Assembly (NCBI GenBank): GCA_963662175.1
Contig: OY759214.1
Span: forward strand, 100,216,115-100,280,114
Length of the DNA stretch: 64,000 bases
From: Aradus depressus
Taxonomy: Eukaryota; Arthropoda; Insecta; Hemiptera; Aradidae
Direction: 5' to 3'
In this document: positions 26,656-36,908 of the stretch, piece after piece
Numbering within the stretch: the first letter of the stretch is position 1
Layout: the number at the start of each line of letters is the position of its first letter
Notes under the pieces: model-generated
What the model saw: only the letters and a program-made list of their open reading frames with translations
What the model was told of the DNA's origin: nothing
The model's database searches: none
Position numbers and translations under genes: made by a program

Positions 26656-29416
26656 CTGAAAAAAACCAAACACAATCATAAGTAATGAACCATTTTCCAC
26701 TGAAATGTGCATCTATGTTAGAATGCCAGTAACACTTTGTGAACCGAAAAGCAGAGTGACGTATAGCGGTCCCACCGGTCAAAATAAATTTAATAGAACA
26801 CATTAGTGTGGCCTTTGAAATATCTTCTTAGTGGTTTTCAAGATTGCGGCATTCTAACCTGAAATTCAAAATAGCAGTTTCAATAAAGCTTTTAAAAGCT
26901 TTATGTATCCTACAAACAATACAGCAGAACAGCTTTTGAAAGTATATTTTTCATAATTAAATGCCTTGCCCCTTGAAAGATTCTCCTAAGTGTTACTAAA
27001 CATCAAGGGAAGAGGATCCTAATTAGTTTTAGTTTCAGAAACAATAATTTCATAGTAGATACTACAATTTCAAAAAATTAAAGAAATACATAGATAGTGT
27101 GTACCGGTTTCGGTCAATATATTTTTGTGAAATTAGCCATATAAAACTTAAACTTCGATCTTTGTTTTCATTTATTCAATATTGGTTACCGTCAAAGGTA
27201 GGCGGGATATCTTCAATAATCAACTCGGGCTCTTCTTTGATCCGGACTTTTCTTTCTGGGTAATCTGAAACTATAAACAACACATGAGACACTTCATCGC
27301 AACATGCTGAATACATTTTAGCAGAAAGAAACAACCCTCGGATAACTATTGCAACATTATAAAATTGTTATACATTTTATAATAGAAAAATAAGAAATAA
27401 AAATGATACAGCAGAATTGAAGATGTCAAAGCCAAGTCCCTCCCTCAAGCCTTTCAAGCCCCCCCCCCCCCCCAAAAAAAAAAAACGCCCTCCCCACCAA
27501 TGTGTTAGTAAAAAAAAAAACTTAATGAACAAAAATTTTTTTTTTGTGTCGGTGGTTTTAAAATTTTAAATGTATTGTTTTTAGTTTTAGAAACAATTTC
27601 TTTCTAGCACTATTTTTAAAAGTGGAAAAATTAAAAGATACAAGATTTTCAAAAGACAGAATGTGAAGAATTACTCCTGATTCGATAAAATAAAAAGTAA
27701 AACAACGTTAGTTACCGTTAAAGGTAGGCGGGATATCTTCAATAATCATCTCGGGCTCCTCTTTGACCCGGACTTTCCTTTCTGGGTAATCTGAAACTAT
27801 AAACAACACTTCATTGCAACATCCTGAATACATTTCAGCGGAGGGAAGCAACATTAAGCAAGGAGGTGCAGATGTTTGTACCCCGGATAACAATTCCAAC
27901 AACTTAATTACAAGTAGTTACCATACCAAGTTCTCTAGCATTATCACCTTTTGCAGGATATAACTCTGACACCCTCTAACTCGGCTCCAAAGAACGACAG
28001 AAAGGTTACAATTAAACACCCTGTTGAGACAAATTATTTAAATTTTTTCCTATTTTTTATAGCATGAGTGGTTCATGAAATACAGAACTTTTTAGAAAAC
28101 CCAAGTTTGGGACCCCCTACTCACTGATCTTTAAATTATAAGATACTTCCAGAATAGCTGGAAAGCTAATATTCGGGAGGCCAACCATTTCAAGTTAGAA
28201 ATTTCTGAAAATTTAAAATAGCGGCTCAGAAAATGGGTGTTGTAGGGCTCAACCGCATATCTTGATAATGAAAATTCAAAAATTCTAAATTTTAAATAAA
28301 ATAGTCAACTGAGTTTCAATTGCCCTTTCCGCAAGGACGTAATTTTCGTAAAAACTCATCTACATCTAACACCAAATTAATAAATACAAAAATAGTTACT
28401 GATTGTTGAATATAATATTCTGATAGCAAAAATTGAAGCTATTCATATTATAATTTCTGATAAGAACTGCAGTCTAGTATTATTTCTAGCCAATACCACA
28501 AATTAAGGTAAAATTATGTTGAATACAGCAAAAAAATCTAATTTATTAGATGCCGAAACGTCACTGTAATTTGAACAAAATTGAAAGGATATACGAGACT
28601 ACTTACGAAAACTAGTTGAGGGCATATCTTCCAGATGGATCCTCGGCTCGTCTTTAACATTAACTTTCACTTCTTCGTGGTCTGAAAGTACAAACAACTG
28701 ATGTGACGGATGTTAAAACATAACATGGATATACACTGTTAGAATGAGATATAATAACTGAACTAACAAATAAATAAATACAGCATACCTGTAGGACCGT
28801 CCAGGTAGAATTTATCTGTTGGCTCCGTCTTGATAACAACAGCTGCAGAGCCCACAACTGAAATAAACAGTTTAGTTCCTTAGACTATCGTATTTTAACA
28901 GCTTAGATGCAAGTTTCATTATCATGTGAATAGCTCGCTTTTAAAAAGAGGTCATATCGTCTAACCAGTAGACCCAACTACTACTCTTTCGTCGCAGTGG
29001 TGGACATGAGTCCATCTCTAAGAGTGAGGGTCCCCAATTTTGCCTACCCAGATGTAATGAGATAGATCTGGCTCTACCAAGAAGCAATCACTTATAGTCC
29101 TCTATATACTTGCATTAAAATGATGTCATTATATTCGTAAGTAAAACTGAACAACAAAAAATGATAACGCGAAATGTTCTGCGTTACGCCAAGAACTCAA
29201 TATTCTAAAGACTTGAACTGTGGGATATTGACAATAAGCTTCAAAGCAGTATGATTAATAAATCTATCATGCTGACCTTTACAAATGCAATATAAATGTC
29301 AAATCAACATATCACTCAATTAGTTACTTATAAAACGAATATATAATATACCATTCCGTATTAATAAAACTATCTCACTACATTAAAAACTCGCCTGAGC
29401 AGAGATTCGTCTCCAT
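25631..29416 (-). CDS. Zinc-finger gene B: duplicated module exon, shortened C-terminus, 446 residues
   Basis: Exons: 29416-29395 (22 nt, METNLCS), 28857-28789 (69), 28681-28607 (75), 27790-27716 (75), 27264-27190 (75), 26655-25631. All phase 1; total 1341 nt. Module 4 is present twice in tandem, giving four KxEP modules (VIKTEP, NVKDEP, RVKEEP, RIKEEP). Odd points: the donor of exon 1 is GC (CAG|GCGAGT) where A has CAG|GTGAGT, and an early TAA ends the protein after the eleventh finger. The DNA beyond the stop still resembles the end of A but with a small deletion. GC-AG introns do splice, so B may be active; loss of function is also possible. Confidence 0.75.
27190..27790 (-). repeat. Tandem duplication of module exon 4 in gene B (526-bp unit)
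   Basis: Two 75-nt exons, 27716-27790 and 27190-27264, both with TTTCAG acceptor and G|GTAAC donor, encode nearly the same module (ERKVRVKEEPEMIIEDIPPTF and its copy with ELIIEDIPPTF). Gene A has a single exon whose 5' intron matches the upstream copy and whose 3' intron matches the downstream copy, as expected if A lost one unit by unequal exchange or B gained one. Confidence 0.9.
27466..27493. repeat. Poly-C/poly-A tract in an intron of gene B
   Basis: A run of about 16 C followed by about 12 A and further C/A-rich sequence. Such runs are slippage-prone; the length read is uncertain. Confidence 0.8.
28905..29085 (-). repeat. SINE-A variant in intron 1 of gene B (empty site for the Harbinger insertion)
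   Basis: Same SINE as at 20385 but uninterrupted: CCATCTCTAAGAGTGAGGG reads straight through where copy A holds 1031 bp plus a TAA duplication. Confidence 0.8.
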
Positions 29417-29864
29417 TAGTATAAAGATGAATAAAAACCTTGATAACAGTACGTAATTAATTCTACAAGACGCCAAAACTAGGTTGGGTTAACGAAATGT
29501 TCCCAAATATCTTCGGAAGCTCTCGGCTACGATCGGCTTCTCTCGTATAGGCGCTTCTTTTTAAATGATACAAATAACAAATTAACTAGGCTCGACTCAA
29601 AAGCCCCAATAACTGCAAAATTTAGTATAAGAATTCAGATGCCCTTATGAACGTCAACTATTGACTTTTAGCCTAAACGGTCGATTGGTTCTGGAGGAGA
29701 GCGGAAACTTAATTGATAAATTCGTGCTGGGGAAGTGTAATGCTGGTGATTCACCGATGACTTTTTTTTATTTTCCTGACTTTTTACATTCGAGTTGGTC
29801 GTCTTTGTTAATTAGCTTTTTAAATAATTTCAAAATTACTTAATATCTGATCATTTTGTTTTTG

Positions 29865-29920
29865 ACGGCGTGCTCAAAGTTTTTTCACCTTCCAGGTAAA
29901 GAACCTAAGGGCTTCGGCCG
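29865..29920 (-). repeat. Short SINE-A scrap
   Basis: GACGGCGTGCTCAAAG, TTTTCACCTTCCAGGTAAAG and GGGCTTCGGCC match the reversed middle of SINE-A. Too short to orient its ends. Confidence 0.55.
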
Positions 29921-29949
29921 TGACATTCTTATACCCAGTAATGTCAGAA

Positions 29950-30495
29950 TTAAATGAATTTGTGAGGGGGGATGGGAAAGGAGAGTGGTTTGTACAAAAG
30001 TGATAAGTATAAAAAAAAAAAACTGTTGACCATGTTGTGGTCGAGTGCGGAACTATTAAAAAAGTTAACTCTAGGAATGATATAGGATGTACAATGTTGG
30101 CTAGAATCTCTTAACACTAAATCATGTATACATTGGTCATTAATTCTAATTGTGTTGGTACAATAATAATGATCTTGGATAAGGTTACATTGTCCATTGT
30201 ACAATTCTAAATCTTTAAACACAAAAGAAGGGTGTAGCATCATTGTTTTAATCCCCTTATCCTGCTCGTATGGATAAGAAAGGAGAAAATAAGTTTCCAC
30301 GAGAAGTATGTGCACAGGTAATTGTACAAAATAATGAATGAAGTTATTTGAAACTGAACATTGGACTTGTTTGCCACAGTATTTCAGAAGTGTTGGAAAT
30401 TAAATTGACCTTAGTGTTATTAATAAGGTCTTTGAGTTCATTAACGGAGATGATACTATTGTGTATTAAATAATTTACAAAATTACTTGATTTAC
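29950..30495 (-). pseudogene. Env-like fragment of the Gypsy/errantivirus-like provirus
   Basis: The frame 29950-30315 has regularly spaced cysteines and lies at the far end of the element, where insect errantiviruses carry env. It is separated from its other part (35106-35335) by the Jockey and SINE-B insertions. Assignment rests on position and general cysteine pattern, not on a firm motif; it is broken and cannot make a full protein. Confidence 0.45.
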
Positions 30496-30638
30496 AAAAT
30501 TACTTTTTTTTTTTTTTCATCTTTATTACTTAATTTCCAACTATGAAATATAACATAACTAGGAAATATAATCACAAAGAAAAACAGAAACACCACTTAA
30601 GTCTCTTGATGAGACGGCTGGTCAACACCACCGCCTCC

Positions 30639-33341
30639 TCAGGGGTCCTCCTCAGGCAGGAGGTCACGCGGCCAACGACGATTCAGTCGCCGAGGAGGCC
30701 CGCCCGGCAAGGACCGGACCGACATGGCTTCCACCAGTGTGTTTGGATGTGTCGTGAACTTGTTGTGCAAATTTGTGTATAATTGTTGTCTAACTTCGTG
30801 TAAGAATGGTATGTTCAGGTCATGATGTAATGTTATGTTTGATACGTAGTAAGGGCATTGTGTGATCGTTCGGAGGATTTTATTTTGAATGGCTTGAATT
30901 CTTTTTGTGTGTGAGGGCTTAGCTGAACCCCAGAGCTGAACGCCATACGTCCAGATAGGCCTGATAACGGTCTTGTAGACACCCAGTTTGTGGTTGAGGC
31001 CAAGTTGAGATCGCTTATCTAGTAGTCTTTTGAGTAGCCCAAATCGCCGTTTCATTTTCGGTCGATTCTGTGTAACATGTTTATTCCATGTCAGTCGTCT
31101 GTCAAGATACAGTCCTAAGTATCGTACGTCTTTGTCATGCTTTAGAGGGACATCATTCAGCCATACAGTTGGGCAGTCACCGCGCCTCAAGGCGAATGTA
31201 ACATGAAGGGATTTGATCTCATTCATTTTCACCTTCCACAGACGCAACCAACCCTCTAGAAGGTGTAAGTGCTCCTGCAGAGATTTGGATGCGTCCCCAG
31301 CCGATTTATTAGTAGCTAAAATTGCTATGTCATCGGCGTAGGTGGCTAACACCGTCTCAGGCGATGTTGGGATGCTGGATGTGCTTGCAACATAGAGAAG
31401 TGGACCCAGAATGCTCCCCTGTGGGACACCAGCTCTTATGGGTTGAACGTCAGAGTGGACACTGCCCTGTCTGACCTGGAAAAAACTATCATCCAGGTAA
31501 GAGCGGAGAAGACGATAATAACCGTCAGGGATCACATGTTTCAGCTTATACAGCAGCCCAACATGCCAGACACGGTCGAAAGCTTGACTCACATCCAAAA
31601 ATGCTGCGGAGCAATAACACTTCCTTTCCAAAGCGGAGGAAATCTCATCAACTAATCTGTGACATTGTTGAAGTGTTGAGTGTTTCTGTCGGAATCCGAA
31701 CTGATGATTCGGAATAAGGTCGTGTTCTTCGAAGAGAGGTAATAGGCGGCTAAGAAGAATTTTTTCAAAGAGTTTAGAAGAAGTGGGAAGAAGACTTATG
31801 GGGCGGTATGAAGAGAGCAAGTGTTTAGGTTTATCTGGTTTCGGAACTAAAGTAATGATAGAAAATTTCCAAAGAACTGGGAAGTAGGAAAGGCGAAGGA
31901 TGCAATTGTAAATGTAAGTAAGAAAGATGACAGCTTTGCGAGGAAGATTTTTCAACACTCTGGCAGTAATGAGATCATAGCCAGGGCTCTTCTTGTTGGG
32001 AAGCTGAAGGATAGCCTGTTGCACCTCAGACGGAGTGATGGGTTTCGGCGGTAAACTCAGTTGTAGAGGTGTGTTGAGGAAATCGTGTATGTGTTTATGA
32101 AGTGGATGATGAATGTCATGGGGTGTAAATGTGTCTGTTAAGTGTTGAGAAAATACTTGTGCTTTTTCCTCGTCCGACTTAGCCCATGTTCCGTCCGGGT
32201 TTTGAATGGGAAAGGAGGAGGAAGAAAAGTTGAGTAGACGTCTGGTTGCTCTCCACAGAGAACCATCGTCAGTGGCTAGTGTGTCAGTGTAAAGTGAAAA
32301 CGTCTCTGCTTTGTATTGTGATATAGCTGTTTTGAGTTCGTGTGTGAGTCTGTTGAGTCGTGTTTTGATGGATGGGTATCTATGTCTTTGCCACTGACGA
32401 CGACATCTGCGTTTCTCAACCAGCAGTCTTCTAATGTGCTGTGGTACGTTGTGTGTGTGTATGTGGACAGGCTGGGCGGAGGTGCTACTGCTCCATGCCG
32501 CCTCCTGAAGTGTTGTTGTGAAAGAGTTCACTGCATCATCCAGGTCATGAGGCGCTTTCAGGGTGACTGACAGATTAAGTCTGTCTGTCACAATATCTCT
32601 GAATCTATCCCAATCAATGAGCCCTGAAGTGAGGGAGGGTCGGGGTGTCTTCTGAATAGGTTGGGAGTCTAGGGTAAAAATTACTGGAGAATGGTCTGAT
32701 GTTAAGTCGGGAATTATTTCTATTGATGTATAGGGGAAGAATTTCGAAGCTACAAAAAAGTCTAGGATATCGGGAAGTTTTCTTCTGTTAGTTGGCCAAT
32801 ATGTGGGTTCTCGGGGGGAATAGACTCTGTATCGTCTGTCCGTCAATACGTAGTTAAGTGTCTGTCCGCGCGGGTTGTTGACCCTACATCCCCACTCCAG
32901 GTGCTTAGCATTGTAGTCTCCACCGGCCATGAAGTCATCACCCAGAGTGTCGAAGTAGTTGGTGAAGTGTTGCGGGGTAATGTTGTGGCGTGGAGGACAG
33001 TAAACTGAAGCAAGTGTGAAATTGTAAGAAGCTGATGAGATTTCGACCGCTGTCGATTGAAGGTGAGGCTCGCAGAAGGAAGGCAGAAAATGATGCACCA
33101 AACCTCTCCTGACAAGCACCGCCGTTCCTGCATGGCCTGTCCCGTCTGGATGGTCCGTCCGGTAAGTCGTGTATCCGTCTATGTGAAATCGGGTCAAATC
33201 TGTAAAGTGAGTTTCAGTTATTAAAGCGACGTCAATTCGCCTCTCCCGAAGTACGTAAGTCAGTTTACCTGAATGTCTAACAAGACCATTAGCATTCCAT
33301 AGGAGCACTATCAGGGACCTGCCTGTAAAAGGATTAGACAT
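30639..33341 (-). CDS. Jockey ORF2: endonuclease and reverse transcriptase, 900 residues, intact
   Basis: Residues 1-225 form an APE-type endonuclease: LLWNANGL (13-20), ITETHF (41-46), AGGDYNAKHLEWG (139-151) and the catalytic TSDHSP (214-219). The reverse transcriptase follows, with KKSPGYDLI (450-458), FLDVSQAFDRVWH (581-593), GVPQGSILGPLLY (638-650) and the active-site YADD (668-671). The C-terminus ends in PPRRLNRRWPRDLL, also found in the Jockey tail at 59840. It makes the nick and copies the element RNA at the target site. ATG 33341 overlaps the end of ORF1 by 8 nt, which is common for Jockey and suggests reinitiation. No internal stop in 900 codons points to a recent copy; with ORF1 broken, it could move only if ORF1 protein came from elsewhere. 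Confidence 0.95.
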   Translation of the reverse strand: MSNPFTGRSLIVLLWNANGLVRHSGKLTYVLRERRIDVALITETHFTDLTRFHIDGYTTYRTDHPDGTGHAGTAVLVRRGLVHHFLPSFCEPHLQSTAVEISSASYNFTLASVYCPPRHNITPQHFTNYFDTLGDDFMAGGDYNAKHLEWGCRVNNPRGQTLNYVLTDRRYRVYSPREPTYWPTNRRKLPDILDFFVASKFFPYTSIEIIPDLTSDHSPVIFTLDSQPIQKTPRPSLTSGLIDWDRFRDIVTDRLNLSVTLKAPHDLDDAVNSFTTTLQEAAWSSSTSAQPVHIHTHNVPQHIRRLLVEKRRCRRQWQRHRYPSIKTRLNRLTHELKTAISQYKAETFSLYTDTLATDDGSLWRATRRLLNFSSSSFPIQNPDGTWAKSDEEKAQVFSQHLTDTFTPHDIHHPLHKHIHDFLNTPLQLSLPPKPITPSEVQQAILQLPNKKSPGYDLITARVLKNLPRKAVIFLTYIYNCILRLSYFPVLWKFSIITLVPKPDKPKHLLSSYRPISLLPTSSKLFEKILLSRLLPLFEEHDLIPNHQFGFRQKHSTLQQCHRLVDEISSALERKCYCSAAFLDVSQAFDRVWHVGLLYKLKHVIPDGYYRLLRSYLDDSFFQVRQGSVHSDVQPIRAGVPQGSILGPLLYVASTSSIPTSPETVLATYADDIAILATNKSAGDASKSLQEHLHLLEGWLRLWKVKMNEIKSLHVTFALRRGDCPTVWLNDVPLKHDKDVRYLGLYLDRRLTWNKHVTQNRPKMKRRFGLLKRLLDKRSQLGLNHKLGVYKTVIRPIWTYGVQLWGSAKPSHTKRIQAIQNKILRTITQCPYYVSNITLHHDLNIPFLHEVRQQLYTNLHNKFTTHPNTLVEAMSVRSLPGGPPRRLNRRWPRDLLPEEDP

Positions 33342-34576
33342 GTGTAAGGGTTAACTTTTGGATAAGCGTAGTGAGCAAGGAAAATAGAGGGGTGACCAAG
33401 TTTTGAATTTGAAAAATGAAGGATGAGAGGAGATCGTTGATACCTTGGAATGAGTTTGGCTCGGTCCCTGACTGTACTGGGTCAGCCCGGGGTTGCTGCA
33501 TTCGCACCCTCTTGAGGGGAGGCGGGGGTGGGGAGGTGACGTGTGCATAAGATAGTGGGGGTTGTATGGTGTTGGTGGAGAAATGGGGCTGGGTAGCTGG
33601 CCGGGCAGCCTCCCGAGGACCTCCCACAGACCCACTTACCTGAGGAGGCGGGGCGGTGACCAGCCGGCTCCCCGCATTGGTCGCTGATGCTGGAACTGGG
33701 GCCGCACGTCGACTGCCAGGGCTGCTCCGCCGACTTCTGAGATCCCGGTAGACAGTGCACCCCTTATAGTTGGCGGGATGCTGGCCTTGACAGAGCGCGC
33801 ATGTTGGGGGCTCCTTAAGACTCCTGGGGCACTCCGGGGATGGATGCTGCTCTCCGCACCGCACACAACGCACCATGTTATTGCAGTAGGTCCGAGAATG
33901 CCCGTAGGTCATGCACCTCTTGCACTGTATAATTTCCCGTTTCTTCTTGGGTTACTCCACTTTAATCCTTGTATATAACAAGGAGCCTAAGTTAAAAATG
34001 TCCTTATTGTTCACTCCAGGCTCTAGGTCAACAAAGAAAAGAGGAAGAGCCTTCTTCGTGCCCGCCTGTAGAACGTTTGTGACGTTCCTTACAATGAAAC
34101 CTTTCTCCCGCAATCCTTCCTTTATTTCGATAAGGCTCGCAGAAGGGTGTAGGTGTCTTATCACCACCCGGAAAGCCCTATCCTGTTCCAATTGATAGGT
34201 ATGAAACTCATACCCCCTCTCTCGGAACAGCGTGACCGTCATTCGGTATGCTTCCGCTGTGTCAAGGTAGATGATTAACGAGCCTGCCGTAGATTTGCAT
34301 TGAAATTTATCTTTTATGATGCCATTCAGTTGTTGGCATAACTCCCGAAAATTGACATTAGTCTTCAGGTAAATAGGAGGTGGTTTGCACTTCTCCAGAA
34401 GGCAAGTTCTCCAGTGGACTATACGTGTTGCTAGTATTCACCTGGAGATCCTTGAGTACCTTCACCTTATGCATATCACCTGATGGGGGTGGGGTTTTTC
34501 TTTTGATTGGCACTTGATGCCACTCGATCTCCGAGGTTCTTGGGATGTTCGGATCGCAGTCAGTTACTGCATCCAT
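33334..34576 (-). pseudogene. Jockey ORF1 (gag-like, CCHC knuckles), broken by frameshift and stop
   Basis: Starts at ATG 34576 (MDAVTDCDP). A frameshift near 34390 separates the N-terminal part from the PPIYLK-type nucleic-acid binding domain. An in-frame TAA at about 33952 precedes the zinc-knuckle region, where CKRCMTYGHSRTYC, CVRCGEQHPSPEC and CALCQGQHPANYKGC are visible. The proline-rich tail ends at 33334. ORF1 protein coats the element RNA and is needed for movement. The breaks are one-base events, so either the copy is newly dead or there are sequencing errors. Confidence 0.88.
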
Positions 34577-34882
34577 GTCCTGGATGTAGAACTCCCAGCA
34601 ACAAACAAAATTAAAAAGAAATGAAAATAATAGTTACAAACAAAACATAGAACACAATTTTAAAAACAAACGAAAAAAAACAAACAAAATAACAAGTAAT
34701 TAAGAACAAAACGTATTTTTGAAATTAAGAAAAGAAACTAAGGTTAAATTTAATGTTTATCGTACTAGATCACCAGCTGTCTTCTCCCAAAATTACTTAA
34801 TTTACAAAATTCGAGAGAAATGTCAATGTCATTAATTTTGTTAGTGATTAACATTATGTTAACATTATGTTAACATTATGTT

Positions 34883-35094
34883 GGGGGCCATGGTGGCCGT
34901 GCGGGCTAGAGCGTAGGGCTTTGGTCGCATGGTCTCACCATGGTTTGCGGGTTCGAATCCCGTCCGGGAGTGAGTTTTATTTCGTAGATAGAACTCCCTC
35001 CCGGGGCCATGGATGTCTTAAATAATTATATATAACACATTGACATGGCTAATATGCACCGTACATAAAGCCAAAAGAAAAAAAAAAAAAAAAA
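34883..35094 (+). mobile_element. SINE-B, full length, 11-bp TSD
   Basis: A 212-bp retroposon with a leucine/serine-class tRNA-like head (GGCCGTGCGGGCTAGAGCG, long variable region, box B GGTTCGAATCC) and a 17-base A tail. AACATTATGTT flanks it (34872-34882 and 35095-35105); the same 11-mer is tandemly repeated just upstream. It lies inside the env-like part of the provirus. Confidence 0.88.
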
Positions 35095-35105
35095 AACATT
35101 ATGTT

Positions 35106-35335
35106 AGAAAATATATACAAATATTGTTGTTCAAAGTCCGAAATACGATTCATTCTTTTTTTGGCTAGGCTAGGCATTTTCTTTGTATTTTCTTGTATAA
35201 TCCTAACATCTTTATTAAATTCACCAATAAGCCTTTTGTTTATCGAAAGCTGGGATTCTACATTATGTTCGAGATGATCAGAATTTGATTCAATTTTGTT
35301 AATGCTCTTTATCTGAGGCGTCCATATTACCGGTT
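35106..35335 (-). pseudogene. Second env-like fragment of the provirus
   Basis: An open minus-strand stretch rich in helix-forming and Asn/Ile/Lys residues, ending with a stop near 35107. It may belong to the membrane-proximal subunit of an env-like protein. It abuts the RT remnant directly, showing that the region between them was deleted. Identification is weak. Confidence 0.4.
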
Positions 35336-35369
35336 ACCCACGATATGGCGGAGCCGAGCCCATTAATTA

Positions 35370-35971
35370 GTCCTCGTTTTGTTAGGTAACGGAAATTTAT
35401 CGCTTATAGTTTTTTCATTAAATTTTCGATAATCGATGACCATTCGAATTTTTCTTTTACCGACCACATCAGTTTTTTTTGGGACTACCCACATGGGGCT
35501 GTTATATCGTCACCTTAATACTACAACTAGATAACTCGAAATCGGCATGTACGGGATAATTGTACCATTAGTTGTATTTTGCACGTTTCTTTGTTGTACT
35601 AGAAGTAGAAAATTTTAAGAAAATATGTTAAGAACTTATTTAAAAATGTCAGTAGTTCAATTTGGATCATTCTACAACGGCTGATTAAAAAAAAAAAAAA
35701 AAGATTTGCGTTTTTCTCAAAATTAAATTTTGAGATGTCTAGTTGTAGTATTTAGGTGACGATATGGTGAGTTAGATGGCATTATAATTTTATTTTTTAA
35801 TAATTTTTCAATTTCAATTTTGAAACATTGGGGAAAACAATAATTTCGAGAATAAACTGGATTGTCATCCTCTGTTCGTATGGAATGTTTTAGAAGATCA
35901 TTGTCAAGAGTTATAATCTCGGGATAAAGTTTCACTAGATTTATAATTTTTGCTTTTTCCTCGGAATTCAT
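35370..35971 (-). pseudogene. Gypsy-type reverse transcriptase N-terminal remnant, split by a MITE
   Basis: The upstream part (35971-35763) shows the HSIRTEDDNPVYSRNY and IIMPSNSPY motifs that open Gypsy-group RT. The downstream part (35507-35370) contains MWVVPKK and [12 protein letters not shown]. The reading resumes in phase on the other side of the MITE. The YxDD centre is not present, so it is inactive. Confidence 0.88.
35508..35761. mobile_element. 254-bp MITE with 24-bp terminal inverted repeats in the RT remnant
   Basis: The ends are CGTCACCTTAATACTACAAC at 35508 and the matching reverse complement at 35761, with one mismatch over 24 bp. ATAT flanks both sides. Removing the insert and one ATAT puts the RT frame back in phase, which fixes the borders. 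No coding sequence. The superfamily is not assigned; ATAT is also compatible with a TA duplication. Confidence 0.9.
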
Positions 35972-36038
35972 GTGATTCGTACGGAGCTGCTTTGGGATCT
36001 GTTTCTTGACCTCTCATCTTTTATTGTTTAGCTCGTTA

Positions 36039-36497
36039 TTATTGGATATACTGAAATCTTCTTCGGTATCCATAGGTTCCGGATAGATCGACATTTTCAT
36101 GACTGTTTACTAGACATTTTATTTTGTTATTCTGAACCGAGTACAGGCCTTCTATGTATTCATATTTTTCGTGGTTCATACCATTTCCTAAAACTTCCGA
36201 ATTTATTGTGTTATACGGAATTTCCACGTTATTTAGCCTTGTTGTAACTGAATAGGACTTATATTATCGGACTTAATTTTGATTACATGATTATTTTCAA
36301 ATTGTAATTTATTATTTTCGAAATCTATATTTATCTTATGATCTCGCATTGTGTTGTGTCCTAGGAGGACATCATACTTTTCTGAAAATTTAAATATATA
36401 GGCTTTCATTAAAGAGGGTTTGTTGAAAATTTTACTCGTATCTATAATTATGTATTCCTTCCCTTCTGGGGCGGGGACCGAAAACGTTTCTTCATAC
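36039..36497 (-). pseudogene. Provirus protease C-terminal half and linker
   Basis: The minus frame 36497-36233 contains KYDVLLGHNTMRDHKINIDF, the strand after the flap in retroviral-type aspartic proteases. The frame 36227-36039 is the linker toward RT. The active-site part lies on the other side of the hAT. Confidence 0.8.
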
Positions 36498-36908
36498 CTT
36501 GTTAGTAGGGCTCGGATGTTAATGCATTTGCATATTTTTATCTCTGCTTCGTACATCACTATTATGACTTTTAAAACATGTTTTGGACCAAAACGGTTCG
36601 ATTAAAGCAGCTTTCATTTTGCATATGTCTGCATATTTGACCATAAATGCATATTTCAATGGTTTTTGCATATTATGTTCCGCCAATTTTTTTCATTTTT
36701 TGAAAAAAAAAAAAAAGTTTAGAGCCGAAAAAGAATTAATGCTGAGTGGGACACACAGAACACCAAGAAAAGCCGCGGCTTTAATTTTCTAGGAAGTTTG
36801 ATGGATGTTCAAATTCTGAAAATCTCCTCCCCTTCCTTTAATTCCCAAACAAAGTAAACAAACGCAATTCTTTCAGTTCAGACTACATCGTTCATAGCAT
36901 CAGGAAAG

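Larger units (their letters stand above)
24933..29847. repeat. Segmental duplication, copy B (paralogue at 14833-22880)
   Basis: Colinear with copy A but about 3 kb shorter, mainly because it lacks the later insertions seen in A. It has its own tandem duplication of module exon 4 (27190-27790). Confidence 0.9.
30506..34788 (-). mobile_element. Nearly full-length Jockey LINE, 10-bp TSD
   Basis: Minus-strand element with 5' end GGGAGAAGACAGCTGGTGAT at 34788, two overlapping reading frames, and a 3' poly-A (T run at 30504-30518). AAAATTACTT flanks it at 30496-30505 and 34789-34798. Length is about 4.3 kb, usual for Jockey. It sits inside the env-like part of the provirus. ORF2 is intact; ORF1 has one frameshift and one stop. 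Confidence 0.92.

Noticed and set aside
32340..34195. Plus-strand and other-frame open frames inside the Jockey element
   Set aside because: They are antisense or frame-shifted shadows of ORF1 and ORF2.
34885..34975. Leucine/serine-like tRNA gene
   Set aside because: It belongs to SINE-B, with TSD and poly-A tail; not an independent tRNA gene.
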